A DNA stretch of 54,156 nt from Sphingomonas sp. AR_OL41 (GCF_029911635.1 NZ_JARYTI010000033.1:1-54156), one strand, 5' to 3'. Positions 9,121 to 17,595 are shown, counted from the stretch's first letter. Notes: generated by a model from the letters alone, not told the origin. Translations and numbers: made by a program.

Positions 9121-10716
9121 TTACGCCGGCTGGTCCTCGGATGCGTCGGCGATCGCCGCTTCGGTGGTGAGCAGCAGGCCGGCAACCGAGGCGGCATCCT
9201 GCAGCCCCGAGCGCACGACCAGGGTCGGATCGATCACGCCGGCCTCGACGAGATTTTCGAACTTCTCGGTCTGCGCGTTGAAGCCCATCGTCGGATCGTT
9301 GCCGTCGAGCAGGCGCCCGGCGACGACGCCGCCGTCATGCCCGGCATTTTCGGCAATCTGGCGCAAGGGTGCCTGGAGCGCCTTGCGCACGATGTCGATG
9401 CCGCGCGTCTGGTCGTCATTGGCGCCCTTCATGTCGGCGAGAGACAGCGAGGCGTAGAGCAACGCGGTGCCGCCGCCGGGAAGGATGCCTTCCTCGACTG
9501 CTGCGCGCGTGGCGTGGAGCGCATCGTCGACGCGATCCTTGCGCTCGCGCATCTCGACCTCGGTCGAGGCACCGACGCGGATGATCGCGACGCCGCCGGC
9601 AAGCTTGGCGAGGCGCTCCTGGAGCTTCTCCTTGTCATAGTCGCTGGTGGTGATCTCGATCTGCGCCTTGATCGCGGCGATGCGCGCCTTGATCGCCTCG
9701 GACGAACCGGCACCGTCGACGATGGTGGTGTCGCCTTTCTCGATCAGCACGCGCTTGGCGGTGCCGAGCATCTCGATCGTGACGCTGTCGAGCTTGATGC
9801 CGAGATCCTCGGAAATCAGCTCGGCCTTGGTGACGATCGCAATGTCCTCGAGCATTGCCTTGCGGCGATCGCCGAAGCCGGGCGCCTTGACGGCCGCGAC
9901 CTTGAGGCCGCCACGCATCTTGTTGACGACGAGCGTGGCGAGAGTGTCGCCCTCCACGTCCTCGGCGATGATCAGCAGCGGACGGCCCGACTTCATCACC
10001 GCCTCGAGCACCGGCAGGAGTGCCTGGAGATCGGACAGCTTCTTCTCATGGATCAGGATGTACGGATCGAGCAGTTCGACCGTCATTTTCTCGGCATTGG
10101 TGACGAAATAGGGCGACAGATAACCGCGATCGAACTGCATGCCGTCGACGACTTCGAGCTCGAACTCCATGCCCTGCGCGTCCTCGATCGAGATCACGCC
10201 TTCCTTGCCGACCTTCTCCATCGCCTCGGCGATCATGTTGCCGATTTCCTCGTCGCCATTGGCCGAGATGATCCCGACCTGGGCGATTTCGGCATTGTTC
10301 GAGACCGGGCGCGAGCGCGCGACGAGCGCCTCGACGACCTTGGTCACGGCGAGATCGATGCCGCGCTTGAGGTCCATCGGGCTGACGCCGGCGGAGACCG
10401 ACTTCATGCCCTCGCGGACGATCGCCTGGGCGAGCACGGTGGCGGTGGTGGTGCCGTCGCCGGCATGATCCTGGGTGCGCGAGGCGACCGCGCGGAGCAT
10501 CTGCGCGCCCATATTCTCGAACTTGTCCTTGAGCTCGATTTCCTTGGCGACTGTGACGCCGTCCTTGGTGATGCGCGGGGCACCATAGCCCTTGTCGAGC
10601 ACGACGTTGCGACCCTTGGGGCCGAGCGTGACCTTCACCGCGTCGGCGATGATGTCGACGCCGCTCATGATGCGCTCACGCGCGTCGCGGCCGAATTTTA
10701 CGTCTTTGGCTGCCAT
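9121..10716 (-). CDS. groEL: Chaperonin GroEL (60 kDa)
   Basis: The 531-residue protein begins MAAKDVKFGRDARERIMSG and shows GroEL hallmarks: 'VTLGPKGRNVVLDKGYGAP', 'ITKDGVTVAKEIEL', ATPase 'AGDGTTTATVLAQAIVREG', and 'EEGILPGGGTALLYA'. It folds proteins in an ATP-driven double ring with GroES. Start at 10716, with a GAAGGA site upstream. Two oddities: it ends '...AIADASEDQPA', so the flexible GGM-rich C-terminal tail of typical GroEL is absent, and the usual K-[TA]-N-D before the AGDGTT loop reads R-T-Q-D-H. Both suit a divergent or secondary copy; whether another groEL exists elsewhere cannot be seen. Confidence 0.97.
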   Translation of the reverse strand: MAAKDVKFGRDARERIMSGVDIIADAVKVTLGPKGRNVVLDKGYGAPRITKDGVTVAKEIELKDKFENMGAQMLRAVASRTQDHAGDGTTTATVLAQAIVREGMKSVSAGVSPMDLKRGIDLAVTKVVEALVARSRPVSNNAEIAQVGIISANGDEEIGNMIAEAMEKVGKEGVISIEDAQGMEFELEVVDGMQFDRGYLSPYFVTNAEKMTVELLDPYILIHEKKLSDLQALLPVLEAVMKSGRPLLIIAEDVEGDTLATLVVNKMRGGLKVAAVKAPGFGDRRKAMLEDIAIVTKAELISEDLGIKLDSVTIEMLGTAKRVLIEKGDTTIVDGAGSSEAIKARIAAIKAQIEITTSDYDKEKLQERLAKLAGGVAIIRVGASTEVEMRERKDRVDDALHATRAAVEEGILPGGGTALLYASLSLADMKGANDDQTRGIDIVRKALQAPLRQIAENAGHDGGVVAGRLLDGNDPTMGFNAQTEKFENLVEAGVIDPTLVVRSGLQDAASVAGLLLTTEAAIADASEDQPA

Positions 10717-10748
10717 CTTGGCGGTTCCTTCTGGAATTTTGTGCGTCG

Positions 10749-10848
10749 TCCCGGCGAAAGCCGGGATCTCAGGTCGCGCGGGCGACCCTGGAGGCAGGAG
10801 ATCCTGACGTTCGTCAGGATTGGAATCGTCGGTTAGCCGACGATTCCA
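10749..10848 (-). repeat. Intercistronic palindromic element between groES and groEL (three hairpins)
   Basis: Three consecutive perfect palindromes lie between groES and groEL: TCCCGGC with 4-base loop (10749-10766); ATCCTGACG with 2-base loop (10801-10820); and a 12-bp stem, TGGAATCGTCGG (10821-10832) pairing with 10837-10848, whose loop TTAG holds the groES stop. The first is the TCCCGGC-GAAA-GCCGGGA palindrome I recall as a dispersed intergenic repeat in alphaproteobacteria. The set may be a small mobile palindromic unit and could act in the mRNA as a processing or stability element. Confidence 0.6.
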
Positions 10849-11120
10849 AGGATGTCGGATTCCTTCATGATCAGCAGGTCCTCGCCGCCGATCTTGACCT
10901 CGCTGCCCGACCATTTACCGAACAGGATCTTGTCGCCAGCCTTGACGTCGAGCGCGACGATCGTGCCGTCCTCGCTGCGCACGCCGGAACCGGTCGAGAC
11001 GACCTCGCCTTCCTGCGGCTTTTCCTGGGCGGTGTCGGGGATGATGATGCCGCCGGCGCTCTTGGTGGCGGCTTCGATACGACGGACGAGCACGCGATCG
11101 TGCAGGGGGCGGAATGACAT
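10833..11120 (-). CDS. groES: Co-chaperonin GroES (10 kDa)
   Basis: The 95-residue protein reads 'MSFRPLHDRVLVRRIEAAT', with the mobile loop 'TKSAGGIIIPDTAQEKPQEG' that contacts GroEL, and the C-terminal 'GEDLLIMKESDILGIVG'. It caps the GroEL ring. Its length and the start at 11120 match the family. No good Shine-Dalgarno sequence precedes the ATG. It is first in the operon and groEL follows after 116 bases. A CIRCE operator lies 79 bases upstream, pointing to HrcA control. Confidence 0.97.
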   Translation of the reverse strand: MSFRPLHDRVLVRRIEAATKSAGGIIIPDTAQEKPQEGEVVSTGSGVRSEDGTIVALDVKAGDKILFGKWSGSEVKIGGEDLLIMKESDILGIVG

Positions 11121-11198
11121 GGAGGGGGGCCGTTCGCTTGCTGGACCGCGACGGGAAACGTCGCTCTCACAACCGGCGCCAGCGCTGCCATTTGCGAA

Positions 11199-11225
11199 TT
11201 GGCACTCACGGAGCGCGAGTGCCAG
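11199..11225. promoter_or_regulatory. CIRCE operator (HrcA binding site) of groESL
   Basis: Arms TTGGCACTC (11199-11207) and GAGTGCCAG (11217-11225) are separated by nine bases, matching the CIRCE consensus TTAGCACTC-N9-GAGTGCTAA with one or two changes per arm. CIRCE is the operator of the heat-labile repressor HrcA. It lies just downstream of the predicted heat-shock promoter and upstream of groES. Confidence 0.9.
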
Positions 11226-11233
11226 CATGTCCC

Positions 11234-11262
11234 ATGTGGGCGCTAATGACGCGCGGGGCAAG
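11234..11262 (-). promoter_or_regulatory. Possible RpoH (sigma-32) promoter of groESL
   Basis: Reading the minus strand, CTTGCCC starts at 11262 and CCCACAT starts at 11240, with a 15-base spacer. Compared with the E. coli sigma-32 consensus CTTGAAA-N11-16-CCCATnT, the -35 core CTTG is intact and the -10 matches five of six defined positions. The predicted transcription start would fall next to the CIRCE element, a sensible layout. The match is suggestive only. Confidence 0.4.
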
Positions 11263-11370
11263 GGCGGAGGCGTCAACGCGGCCTAATATGGGTCGGTGGC
11301 ATCCGACGCGCGTCGGCTTTCACCAACTGACGCCTTGCGCGGCAGTATTGCCATTCGCTAGCATTTGGTC

Positions 11371-12049
11371 ATGACAGGCACCACCGAGATCTTCCTGATC
11401 GCAATGCTGCTGATCTTCGCGCTGCCCTATCTGGTGTGGCGCCTAGGCCGGACCGACTATTATGCCCCGCTGGTCGTAGTGCAGATCATCGGCGGGATCT
11501 TGCTGGGCCCGGGGGTGCTCGGCGCGATATTTCCCGGCTATTATGCCTTCATCTTCAGCCCGCCGGTGATCGGCGCGCTGAACGGCATCGCATGGTGGGC
11601 GGTGATGCTGTTCGTGTTCGTCGCGGGGATCGAACTCGACCTGGGCGAGGCGTGGTCGCAGCGGCGCGAGACCGGGGTCACCGCCGGACTGGCGCTGCTC
11701 GTCCCGCTGCTGTTCGGCATGGCGGCGGCCGGGGCGATGTTGCGCTGGCCGGGCTGGATCGGCGCAAAGGGCAGCTATTGGCAGGTCGTGCTCGGCATCG
11801 GCATGTCGTGCGCCGTCACTGCCCTGCCAATCCTGGTCCTGCTCCTCGACAAGCTCGGCATTCTGCGGCGGCCGCTGGGCCAGCGCATCCTGCGTTATGC
11901 CAGCCTCGACGACATCGCGATCTGGGGTGTGCTGGCGTTGATCCTGCTTGACTGGCAACGCGTCGGGCGACAGCTGGCCTTCCTCATTCTGTTCGCGGTT
12001 GCGGCATGGGCGATCCGCCGCACGATGCTGACGATCCCGGTGGTGACGC
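11371..12049 (+). pseudogene. Cation:proton antiporter, 3'-truncated remnant
   Basis: The first approximately 225 residues are a good monovalent cation:proton antiporter (CPA family) N-terminus: 'MTGTTEIFLIAMLLIFALPYLVWRLG', 'LVVVQIIGGILLGPGVLGA', 'VFVAGIELDLGEAW', and 'LGIGMSCAVTALPILVLLLDKL'. Family members need about 10-12 helices and 390 or more residues. After 'WAIRRTMLTIPV' the hydrophobic pattern stops and the frame runs antisense through the next gene until 12285. The end given is where family-like sequence appears to stop. The 3' half seems to have been lost when the neighbouring ECF41 block came to lie here. It is probably non-functional. Confidence 0.75.
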
Positions 12050-12083
12050 CTTGCTGCGGCACCATGCCCACTGGCGCGCGGCG

Positions 12084-12482
12084 CTATCCGGCGCGACGCC
12101 GGTCCCGCCAGGCGTGCGCGGTCAGGCCGGCGGCGATCAGCGCGGGCACGGTGACGCCGGGAAAGTCGATCCACAAGGCCGCGCTGCCGCAGATGCCGGC
12201 CGCCACTTCCCAGACATGGAACAGCGCATGGCCCGCCAGCCACAGTGTCGCGGTGGCCCAGAGCAGCGCGCGCTCGCGCGGCTGACGGATGCCGGCGAGA
12301 ATGCCAATACCTATCATGACGTAGACCAGCCCGATATCGCGCAGGAAATGCTGGTTGAACGGACCCGTCCTGGTCACGCCCGGCACTGCGGCATACCAGC
12401 GTTGCGGATCGACCAGCATGACGAGGCCGTTGCCGAGCAGGAACAGGCCGAGCAGCAAGGCGGCGAGGTAGACGGCGCGCAT
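12084..12482 (-). CDS. Small integral membrane protein, last gene of the ECF41 operon
   Basis: The 132-residue protein is strongly hydrophobic, with about four membrane helices ('AVYLAALLLGLFLLGNGLVMLV', 'DIGLVYVMIGIGILAGI', 'LLWATATLWLAGHALFHVW', 'VTVPALIAAGLTAHAW'). Its ATG overlaps the stop of the sigma factor gene (TGATG), implying translational coupling. No catalytic motif is visible. It could be a membrane partner or target of the ECF41 system; I recognise no closer family. Confidence 0.75.
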   Translation of the reverse strand: MRAVYLAALLLGLFLLGNGLVMLVDPQRWYAAVPGVTRTGPFNQHFLRDIGLVYVMIGIGILAGIRQPRERALLWATATLWLAGHALFHVWEVAAGICGSAALWIDFPGVTVPALIAAGLTAHAWRDRRRAG

Positions 12483-13378
12483 CACCCTGCCCCACCCGGC
12501 AGCAGGCCTTCATCGGCCATGACGCCGGCGATATGGCGGAGCTTGTCGGGATTGCGCACGATGTAGAGCGCCACGATCTTGTCGTCGGCGATGTCCAGCG
12601 CGGTGGTCTGGAACACGCCGCCGCGGTCGACGCTGGCGTAACCGGGCAAACCGTCGATATGCAGCGCGCGCAGCATCACCGGGCGATAGATCGGTTTGCG
12701 TTGCAGCCCGGCGAACAGGCGCAGCACGCGATCCACGCCGCGGATCGGGTTGCGGAAGGCGATGACGCGGCCGCCGCCATCGGAATGGATCACGACATCT
12801 TCCGCGAGCATCGCGCGGAGCGCCTCGGCATCGCCATCGCGCGAGGCGACGAAGAAGGCCTGGGCGATGCGATCGGCCTCGGCCTGTGCGACCGGGAAAC
12901 GCGGACGGGCATCGCGGACATGCCGCCGCGCGCGGACCGCGAGCTGGCGCACCGCTGTGGCATCGCGGCCGAGCGTGGTCGCGACATCGTCCATCGCCAC
13001 GCCGAAGATATCGTGGAGCAGGAAGGCGGCGCGCTCGAGCGGCGAAAGGCGTTCGAGCGCGATCATCAGCGTCAGGGTGAGGTCGTCGGCCGACGCGTCG
13101 TCGCTATCGTCGAGCAGCGGTTCGGGCAGCCACGCGCCGACATAGCTCTCGCGCCGGTGCCGCGCCGATTTCATCCGGTCGAGGCACAGCCGGCTGACGA
13201 CGCGCGTCAGATAGGCGGCGGGCACGTCGACCTGCGTGCCGACCGCCGACCAGCGCAGCCATGCGTCCTGCACGACATCCTCGGCCTCGGACAGCGAGCC
13301 GAGCATGCGGTAGCCGAGCCGCAACAGCCGCGGCCGCTGCGTCTCGAACAGCTGCGTTGCGGGGTCAGGCGGCAACAT
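12482..13378 (-). CDS. ECF41-type RNA polymerase sigma factor with SnoaL-like extension
   Basis: The 298-residue protein has sigma-2 ('RLLRLGYRMLGSLSEAEDVV', about residues 17-85), a sigma-4 domain ('LERLSPLERAAFLLHDIFG', about 105-160), and a long C-terminal SnoaL/NTF2-like domain. Three ECF41 hallmarks are present: WLPEP between sigma-2 and sigma-4, DGGGR in the extension, and NPDKL near the C-terminus. In this group the fused domain, rather than an anti-sigma factor, modulates activity. The gene overlaps the upstream AhpD-like gene by 14 bases, the classic ECF41 pairing. Confidence 0.95.
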   Translation of the reverse strand: MLPPDPATQLFETQRPRLLRLGYRMLGSLSEAEDVVQDAWLRWSAVGTQVDVPAAYLTRVVSRLCLDRMKSARHRRESYVGAWLPEPLLDDSDDASADDLTLTLMIALERLSPLERAAFLLHDIFGVAMDDVATTLGRDATAVRQLAVRARRHVRDARPRFPVAQAEADRIAQAFFVASRDGDAEALRAMLAEDVVIHSDGGGRVIAFRNPIRGVDRVLRLFAGLQRKPIYRPVMLRALHIDGLPGYASVDRGGVFQTTALDIADDKIVALYIVRNPDKLRHIAGVMADEGLLPGGAG

Positions 13379-13829
13379 CGCGCGCTTCTACCGGATGTTC
13401 GGCGCGAAAGCCCAGCTGCAGGCGATTCCAGCTGTTGATCGCGCCGATCAGCAAGGTCAGCTGGACCTGTTCCGCCGGGTCGAAGCAGGCGGCGAGCGCA
13501 TCGTATTCGGCGTCGGGCGCGCCGGTCTGCGCGACCAGCGTCAACGCCTCGGTCCAGCCGAGCGCGGCGCGTTCGCGCACGGTGTAGAGCGACGATTCGC
13601 GCCACGCCTCGAGCAGATAGAGCCGCATCTCGCTCTCGCCGGCCGCGCGCGCGTCGGTGGCGTGCATGTGCAGGCAGAAGGCGCAGTGGTTGATCTGCGA
13701 GGCGCGCATCCGCACCAATTCCATCAGCGCCGGCTCGAGCGTGCCGTGCTTGAAGCTGGCTTCGAGCGCCATCATCGCCTGCAGGCCACGCGGTGCGAGC
13801 ATGGCGGCGTTGGGCAAACGGGGGATCAT
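13365..13829 (-). CDS. Carboxymuconolactone decarboxylase/AhpD-like protein
   Basis: The 154-residue protein has the AhpD core: 'LMELVRMRASQINHCAFCLHMH', with the redox CxxC and the His three residues later. AhpD-like proteins are thiol peroxidase partners or act in aromatic metabolism; in ECF41 loci a COE-type gene (carboxymuconolactone decarboxylase, oxidoreductase or epimerase) is the usual partner and likely target. The start at 13829 has AGGAGA upstream. An ECF41-type promoter lies 40 bases upstream, so the sigma factor probably drives its own operon. Confidence 0.93.
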   Translation of the reverse strand: MIPRLPNAAMLAPRGLQAMMALEASFKHGTLEPALMELVRMRASQINHCAFCLHMHATDARAAGESEMRLYLLEAWRESSLYTVRERAALGWTEALTLVAQTGAPDAEYDALAACFDPAEQVQLTLLIGAINSWNRLQLGFRAEHPVEARDVAA

Positions 13830-13868
13830 GTCGGGTCTCCTGCGCGCACCATGCACGCTCGGAGACAT

Positions 13869-13895
13869 GACGAGGCAGCAACGGCGATCGTGACA
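13869..13895 (-). promoter_or_regulatory. ECF41-type promoter of the AhpD-sigma operon
   Basis: On the minus strand TGTCACG (from 13895) and CGTC (13872-13869) are separated by exactly 16 bases. The described ECF41 consensus is TGTCACA-N16-CGTC, so only the last base of the -35 differs. It sits 40 bases upstream of the operon's first start codon, consistent with positive autoregulation. Confidence 0.8.
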
Positions 13896-13915
13896 TCGGT
13901 CGGCAAATTTATCGG

Positions 13916-15271
13916 CTAACGTTTCGTCACGTTGCCAAGCCGCGCGGGCAGGCCCAGCCAGTACCGTGCCTGCGGCGCCCGGCGGAGCAGGCTCGTCTCG
14001 ACAAGCAGCACGGCCAACAGCGAAGCCCCGAACATCGGCATATAGAGCGCGAGCGCGACGATCAGCGCGACGAGCGCCGGACCGAAACGCGGATGCGACA
14101 GCGGCACCGGCGCGCCGAGCCGGCCGAGCGGGCGACGGCGCCACCACATGATCGCGCCTGATATCGCGAGCACGGCGAGAAACAGCGCCGTAAGCGTGCC
14201 GACGATCTGGTTGGCGATGCCGACCAGCGCGCCCTCGTGCGCGGCGATACCGTAACCGATCACCCGGTCGATCCAGTGGCGCTGGGCAAAACCGGTACGG
14301 CTGACGACCCGCCCGGTCGCGCCATCGACCTTGAGTTCCGAACGCAGCGGGCGGTTCGCCGCGTCGGAGGTAACCGACCATGCCCAGCCCGCAACCTTGG
14401 GCGGCGAGATCAGCACCGGCGGGGCGACCGCGAAGGGGCGCGTCGTCGCGATGACGCGCGCCAGTTCGCCGGGCGCGATGGCGGCGGGTGCCATCGCCAT
14501 GCCGCGATGGCCGGCATGCTCGTCCGCCGCGGCGACCGGCGGCTTGCCGCCGATCGTCCAATCGACCGGTCCGCGTGTCGTGCCGGTCAGCGTCCTGATC
14601 TCGACCAGATAGCTGCCCCAGCCCTTTGCCCAGGGCAGGCCGGTGAGGATCAGGCCCAACGCCAGCAACGACACCCAGATGCCGGTGACGGCATGAAGAT
14701 CGCGCCAGAACAGGCGACCCCCGCCGCGCAGCCGGGGATAGGCGACACCCGCCCAGCCGCGCCGACCGCGCGGCCACCACAGATAAAGCCCGGTGAGGAG
14801 CATGACGATCGCCCAGCAGGCGGCGGCCTCGACGATATAGCTGCCGACCGTGCCGATCAGCAGCTCACCATGGAGGCGCGAGATCAGCGGGAAGAGCCGC
14901 CTGTTCTCGCGCTCCACCGCCAGCACGCGCAATCGCTGTGGATCGAGATAGACGCGGCTGTCCTGCCCGCCACGCGTGACGATGATCCGCACCGCCGCGT
15001 TCGGCGCCTGGGGCAGGATATATTTGCGCAACGTACTGCCCGGCACCGCCGCGCGCGCGGCGGCGACCTGCGCGTCGGGCGATGCCGCCTGACCGGCCGG
15101 CACGATCTGGTCGTAGCGTCGGTCGAGCCAGCCCTCGAGCTGCGGGCGCCACAGATAGATCGTGCCGGTCAGCGCGAGCCAGATCACGAACGGGATGCAG
15201 CACAGCCCGGCATAGAAATGCCATCGCCACACCGCATTGTACCAGCGCGTGCCGGGGGGATGGACGCTCAC
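13916..15271 (-). CDS. PepSY-associated TM helix domain protein (metal-uptake operon)
   Basis: The 451-residue protein begins at a GTG that overlaps the TonB receptor stop (GTGA), a sign of coupling. It has a first helix ('WHFYAGLCCIPFVIWLALTG', about 15-35), a PepSY-type periplasmic domain, 'ISRLHGELLIGTVGSYIVE', 'LFWRDLHAVTGIWVSLLALG', and further helices including 'LFLAVLAISGAIMWWRRR'. PepSY-TM proteins often sit next to TonB siderophore or metal receptors and are thought to act in the inner membrane, perhaps as reductases or in metal release. A His/Met-rich stretch, 'DEHAGHRGMAMAP', could bind copper. Confidence 0.9.
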   Translation of the reverse strand: MSVHPPGTRWYNAVWRWHFYAGLCCIPFVIWLALTGTIYLWRPQLEGWLDRRYDQIVPAGQAASPDAQVAAARAAVPGSTLRKYILPQAPNAAVRIIVTRGGQDSRVYLDPQRLRVLAVERENRRLFPLISRLHGELLIGTVGSYIVEAAACWAIVMLLTGLYLWWPRGRRGWAGVAYPRLRGGGRLFWRDLHAVTGIWVSLLALGLILTGLPWAKGWGSYLVEIRTLTGTTRGPVDWTIGGKPPVAAADEHAGHRGMAMAPAAIAPGELARVIATTRPFAVAPPVLISPPKVAGWAWSVTSDAANRPLRSELKVDGATGRVVSRTGFAQRHWIDRVIGYGIAAHEGALVGIANQIVGTLTALFLAVLAISGAIMWWRRRPLGRLGAPVPLSHPRFGPALVALIVALALYMPMFGASLLAVLLVETSLLRRAPQARYWLGLPARLGNVTKR

Positions 15272-17595
15272 AGCTTGACCGTCAGATCGGCATGGAAGCT
15301 GCGCTGCGGGAAGGGATGGAACAGGAAATATTTGTCGTTGTTCACATTGTCGACGCCGATCGCGAAGCGGTAGTGATCGGTGACCTTGAACGCGGCGCGC
15401 AGGTCGACGACGAAATATTTGTAGAAGCCCTGATAGGTGTTGCCGACGACATCGCTGTTGTCGAGCGAGGCATAATTGCGGCTGGCGTAGCGCGCCGCGG
15501 TGGTGAGCGCGATAGCCTCGGTCGGGCGCCAGGTGACGACGGCGCTTGCCTTCCAGTGCGGCACCGACGGGAGCAACTTGCCGACCGCCGCCGGAAAGGC
15601 CGCGTCCTTGCGGGTGGTCGCATCGGCATAGGTAACGCTGCCCGCGACATCGATATGCGAGTCTGCGATATTGTTGCGGTTGAACGCCAGTTCGATGCCG
15701 CGCGCGCGGGTGCGATCGACATTCTGGACGAAGGTCGCGACGGTCGCGGTGCCGTTGAGCGGGCCGCTCTGCGAGATCAGCGCGTCTTCGATCGACTCGT
15801 TGAACAGCGACAGGCGGATATTGCCATGCGCGTCGCGCCGCTCGATCGCCAGTTCTTCCGACAAGGCGCGTTCGGGTTTGAGATCGGGATTGGCGATCTG
15901 CTGGATCGCGCCGGTCGTAACCGCCTGGTAGAGCTCGCCAGCGGTCGGGAAGCGATAGGCCTTGCCGAACGACAGACGCGCGGTCCAGCCCGGCGCCGGC
16001 GTAAAGGCGAGCGAGGCCTTGGGCGAGAAACCCGTCGCGCTGCGGGCGGGCTGATAGACCGGGTTGACCGGCGACAGCAGCGGCGACGTGGAGAAGTTGA
16101 ACCCGTCGAACGCGCGCCACCATTCGTAGCGACCGCCAAGGGTCAGCGTGAGCGGCTCGGCGAGGCGGATCTCATCCTGCACCCACAAGGCGACCGTCTG
16201 CGTCTTGCCGCGCGACGCCTGGTTGAGGGCACCCTCGCTCCCGCGGATCCAGTCGCTCGTGGCGTAGCGGTTGCTGTTCACGACATAGCGATCCCAATGC
16301 GCCCCGGCGCTGATCGTGTTGGCGTCGTCGGGGCGCCAGGCACCCTTGGCATCGAGGGTTTTCCAGCCGGTGCCGTCGAGCCGGGTAATCGTCCCCGCGC
16401 CGCCGGCAAAGGCGGTGGGCAGCGGATCGCCCGCGGTGCGCTGGCTATCCTTGTCGAAGGTGTAGATCGTGCCGACGACCTGCCAGTCGAAGCGCCCGCC
16501 ATGTCCGGTCGCCGACAGCGCGTGCGACCAGTGGCGCTCGTCGAAACGATAGACGTTGCCGCTGAAAGCGCTTGCCGCAATGGTATAGCCATAGCCGGCG
16601 CTGTTGATCTGCCGTGCGGTCGGGCTGGTCGGCGAAACGTAGACCGGCAGCCCCGTCGTCGCATCCGTCACATAGCTCTCGACGGTTGAATCGACCGCGT
16701 TGAGGAACAGTCCGCCGATATAGGTCAGCCGCAGCGACGAGGTGAGGTCGAGCGCCGCCTTGACCTTGATATTGTCCTGCACGGCATGCTGCAGCGAGGT
16801 GGCGCCGAAGATGCGGATCGCCTGGTTGGCGCGGTTGACATCGTCATAGCCGCCGGTCGTTGGAATGGCCGTCGCGCCGGCGAGCGCGCCACGCGTGCCG
16901 GTGGCATAGCCGATCGGCTGGCTGTCGCTGATCGTGTGCGTGACGCTGGCGAACAGCGCGAGCGGGCCGAAGCGATCGCCCAACGTGGCACCCAGCTGAT
17001 AGGCCGGCAGTGTGCGGTGGGTGCCATATTGATCATAGGGCTGGACGCTGGTGCCGGCGCTGAGCGTACCCTCGAGCTTGTCGGGCAGGCGCGTGGTGAT
17101 GTTGACCACCGCCCCGATCGAATTGCCGGCATAGGCCGCCGAGAAGGGGCCGTAGAGTATATCGATCCGCGCGATTTCCTCCGGGCTGACCATGCCCCAG
17201 CGCGGGCTGGCCGAGGTATTGTTGTTGCCGATCAGCGACGAGAGCAACGCACCATCGGCATAGATCAGGCTGCGCGCACTGGCGCCTAGCCCCGACGTAC
17301 GCGTCGCGAGCGGCGCCTGGGTGTCGCCGAGATTGCGCTTTCGCACTGCCAGGCTGGGGAGATATTTGAGCGTGTCTTCGACGGTGACCGCGTTGACGGT
17401 GTCGGCGATGTGATCAGCCGTCACGGTGGCGCGGCTCGTCGGTGCGTTCTCGATCGACTGGGTCTGTTTTTGTGCGACGACAAGGACGTCCTGCGCAGGT
17501 GGCGGCGTGTCCTCGGCCAGGGCGGCGACGGGTGCGAGGGCGGCAAACAGGGCGAAAGCCGACGCGGAGGCGCGCAGGCAGGCGATATCGGTCAT
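15268..17595 (-). CDS. TonB-dependent receptor (likely metal or metal-chelate uptake)
   Basis: The 775-residue outer-membrane receptor has a signal peptide (MTDIACLRAS...ALAEDTPPP), a TonB-box-like start ('QDVLVVAQKQ'), a plug domain (about 45-160) with 'RIDILYGPFSAAYAGNSIGAV', and a beta-barrel ending in 'ADLTVKL', where a terminal aromatic residue would be more usual. The barrel has standard 'FSPKASLAFTP' and 'NPDLKPERALSEELAIE' motifs. It sits between a DUF2946 gene and a PepSY gene on the same strand, a set seen in copper or iron uptake loci. The substrate is inferred from context only. Confidence 0.93.
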   Translation of the reverse strand: MTDIACLRASASAFALFAALAPVAALAEDTPPPAQDVLVVAQKQTQSIENAPTSRATVTADHIADTVNAVTVEDTLKYLPSLAVRKRNLGDTQAPLATRTSGLGASARSLIYADGALLSSLIGNNNTSASPRWGMVSPEEIARIDILYGPFSAAYAGNSIGAVVNITTRLPDKLEGTLSAGTSVQPYDQYGTHRTLPAYQLGATLGDRFGPLALFASVTHTISDSQPIGYATGTRGALAGATAIPTTGGYDDVNRANQAIRIFGATSLQHAVQDNIKVKAALDLTSSLRLTYIGGLFLNAVDSTVESYVTDATTGLPVYVSPTSPTARQINSAGYGYTIAASAFSGNVYRFDERHWSHALSATGHGGRFDWQVVGTIYTFDKDSQRTAGDPLPTAFAGGAGTITRLDGTGWKTLDAKGAWRPDDANTISAGAHWDRYVVNSNRYATSDWIRGSEGALNQASRGKTQTVALWVQDEIRLAEPLTLTLGGRYEWWRAFDGFNFSTSPLLSPVNPVYQPARSATGFSPKASLAFTPAPGWTARLSFGKAYRFPTAGELYQAVTTGAIQQIANPDLKPERALSEELAIERRDAHGNIRLSLFNESIEDALISQSGPLNGTATVATFVQNVDRTRARGIELAFNRNNIADSHIDVAGSVTYADATTRKDAAFPAAVGKLLPSVPHWKASAVVTWRPTEAIALTTAARYASRNYASLDNSDVVGNTYQGFYKYFVVDLRAAFKVTDHYRFAIGVDNVNNDKYFLFHPFPQRSFHADLTVKL

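Noticed and set aside
9337..10836. 499-codon plus-strand frame opposite groEL
   Set aside because: GroEL on the minus strand is certain; the antisense frame has no family features.
12006..12566. Plus-strand frame that might continue the antiporter by frameshift
   Set aside because: After the junction the sequence is hydrophilic and lies antisense to the ECF41 membrane gene, so it does not restore antiporter helices; truncation fits better.
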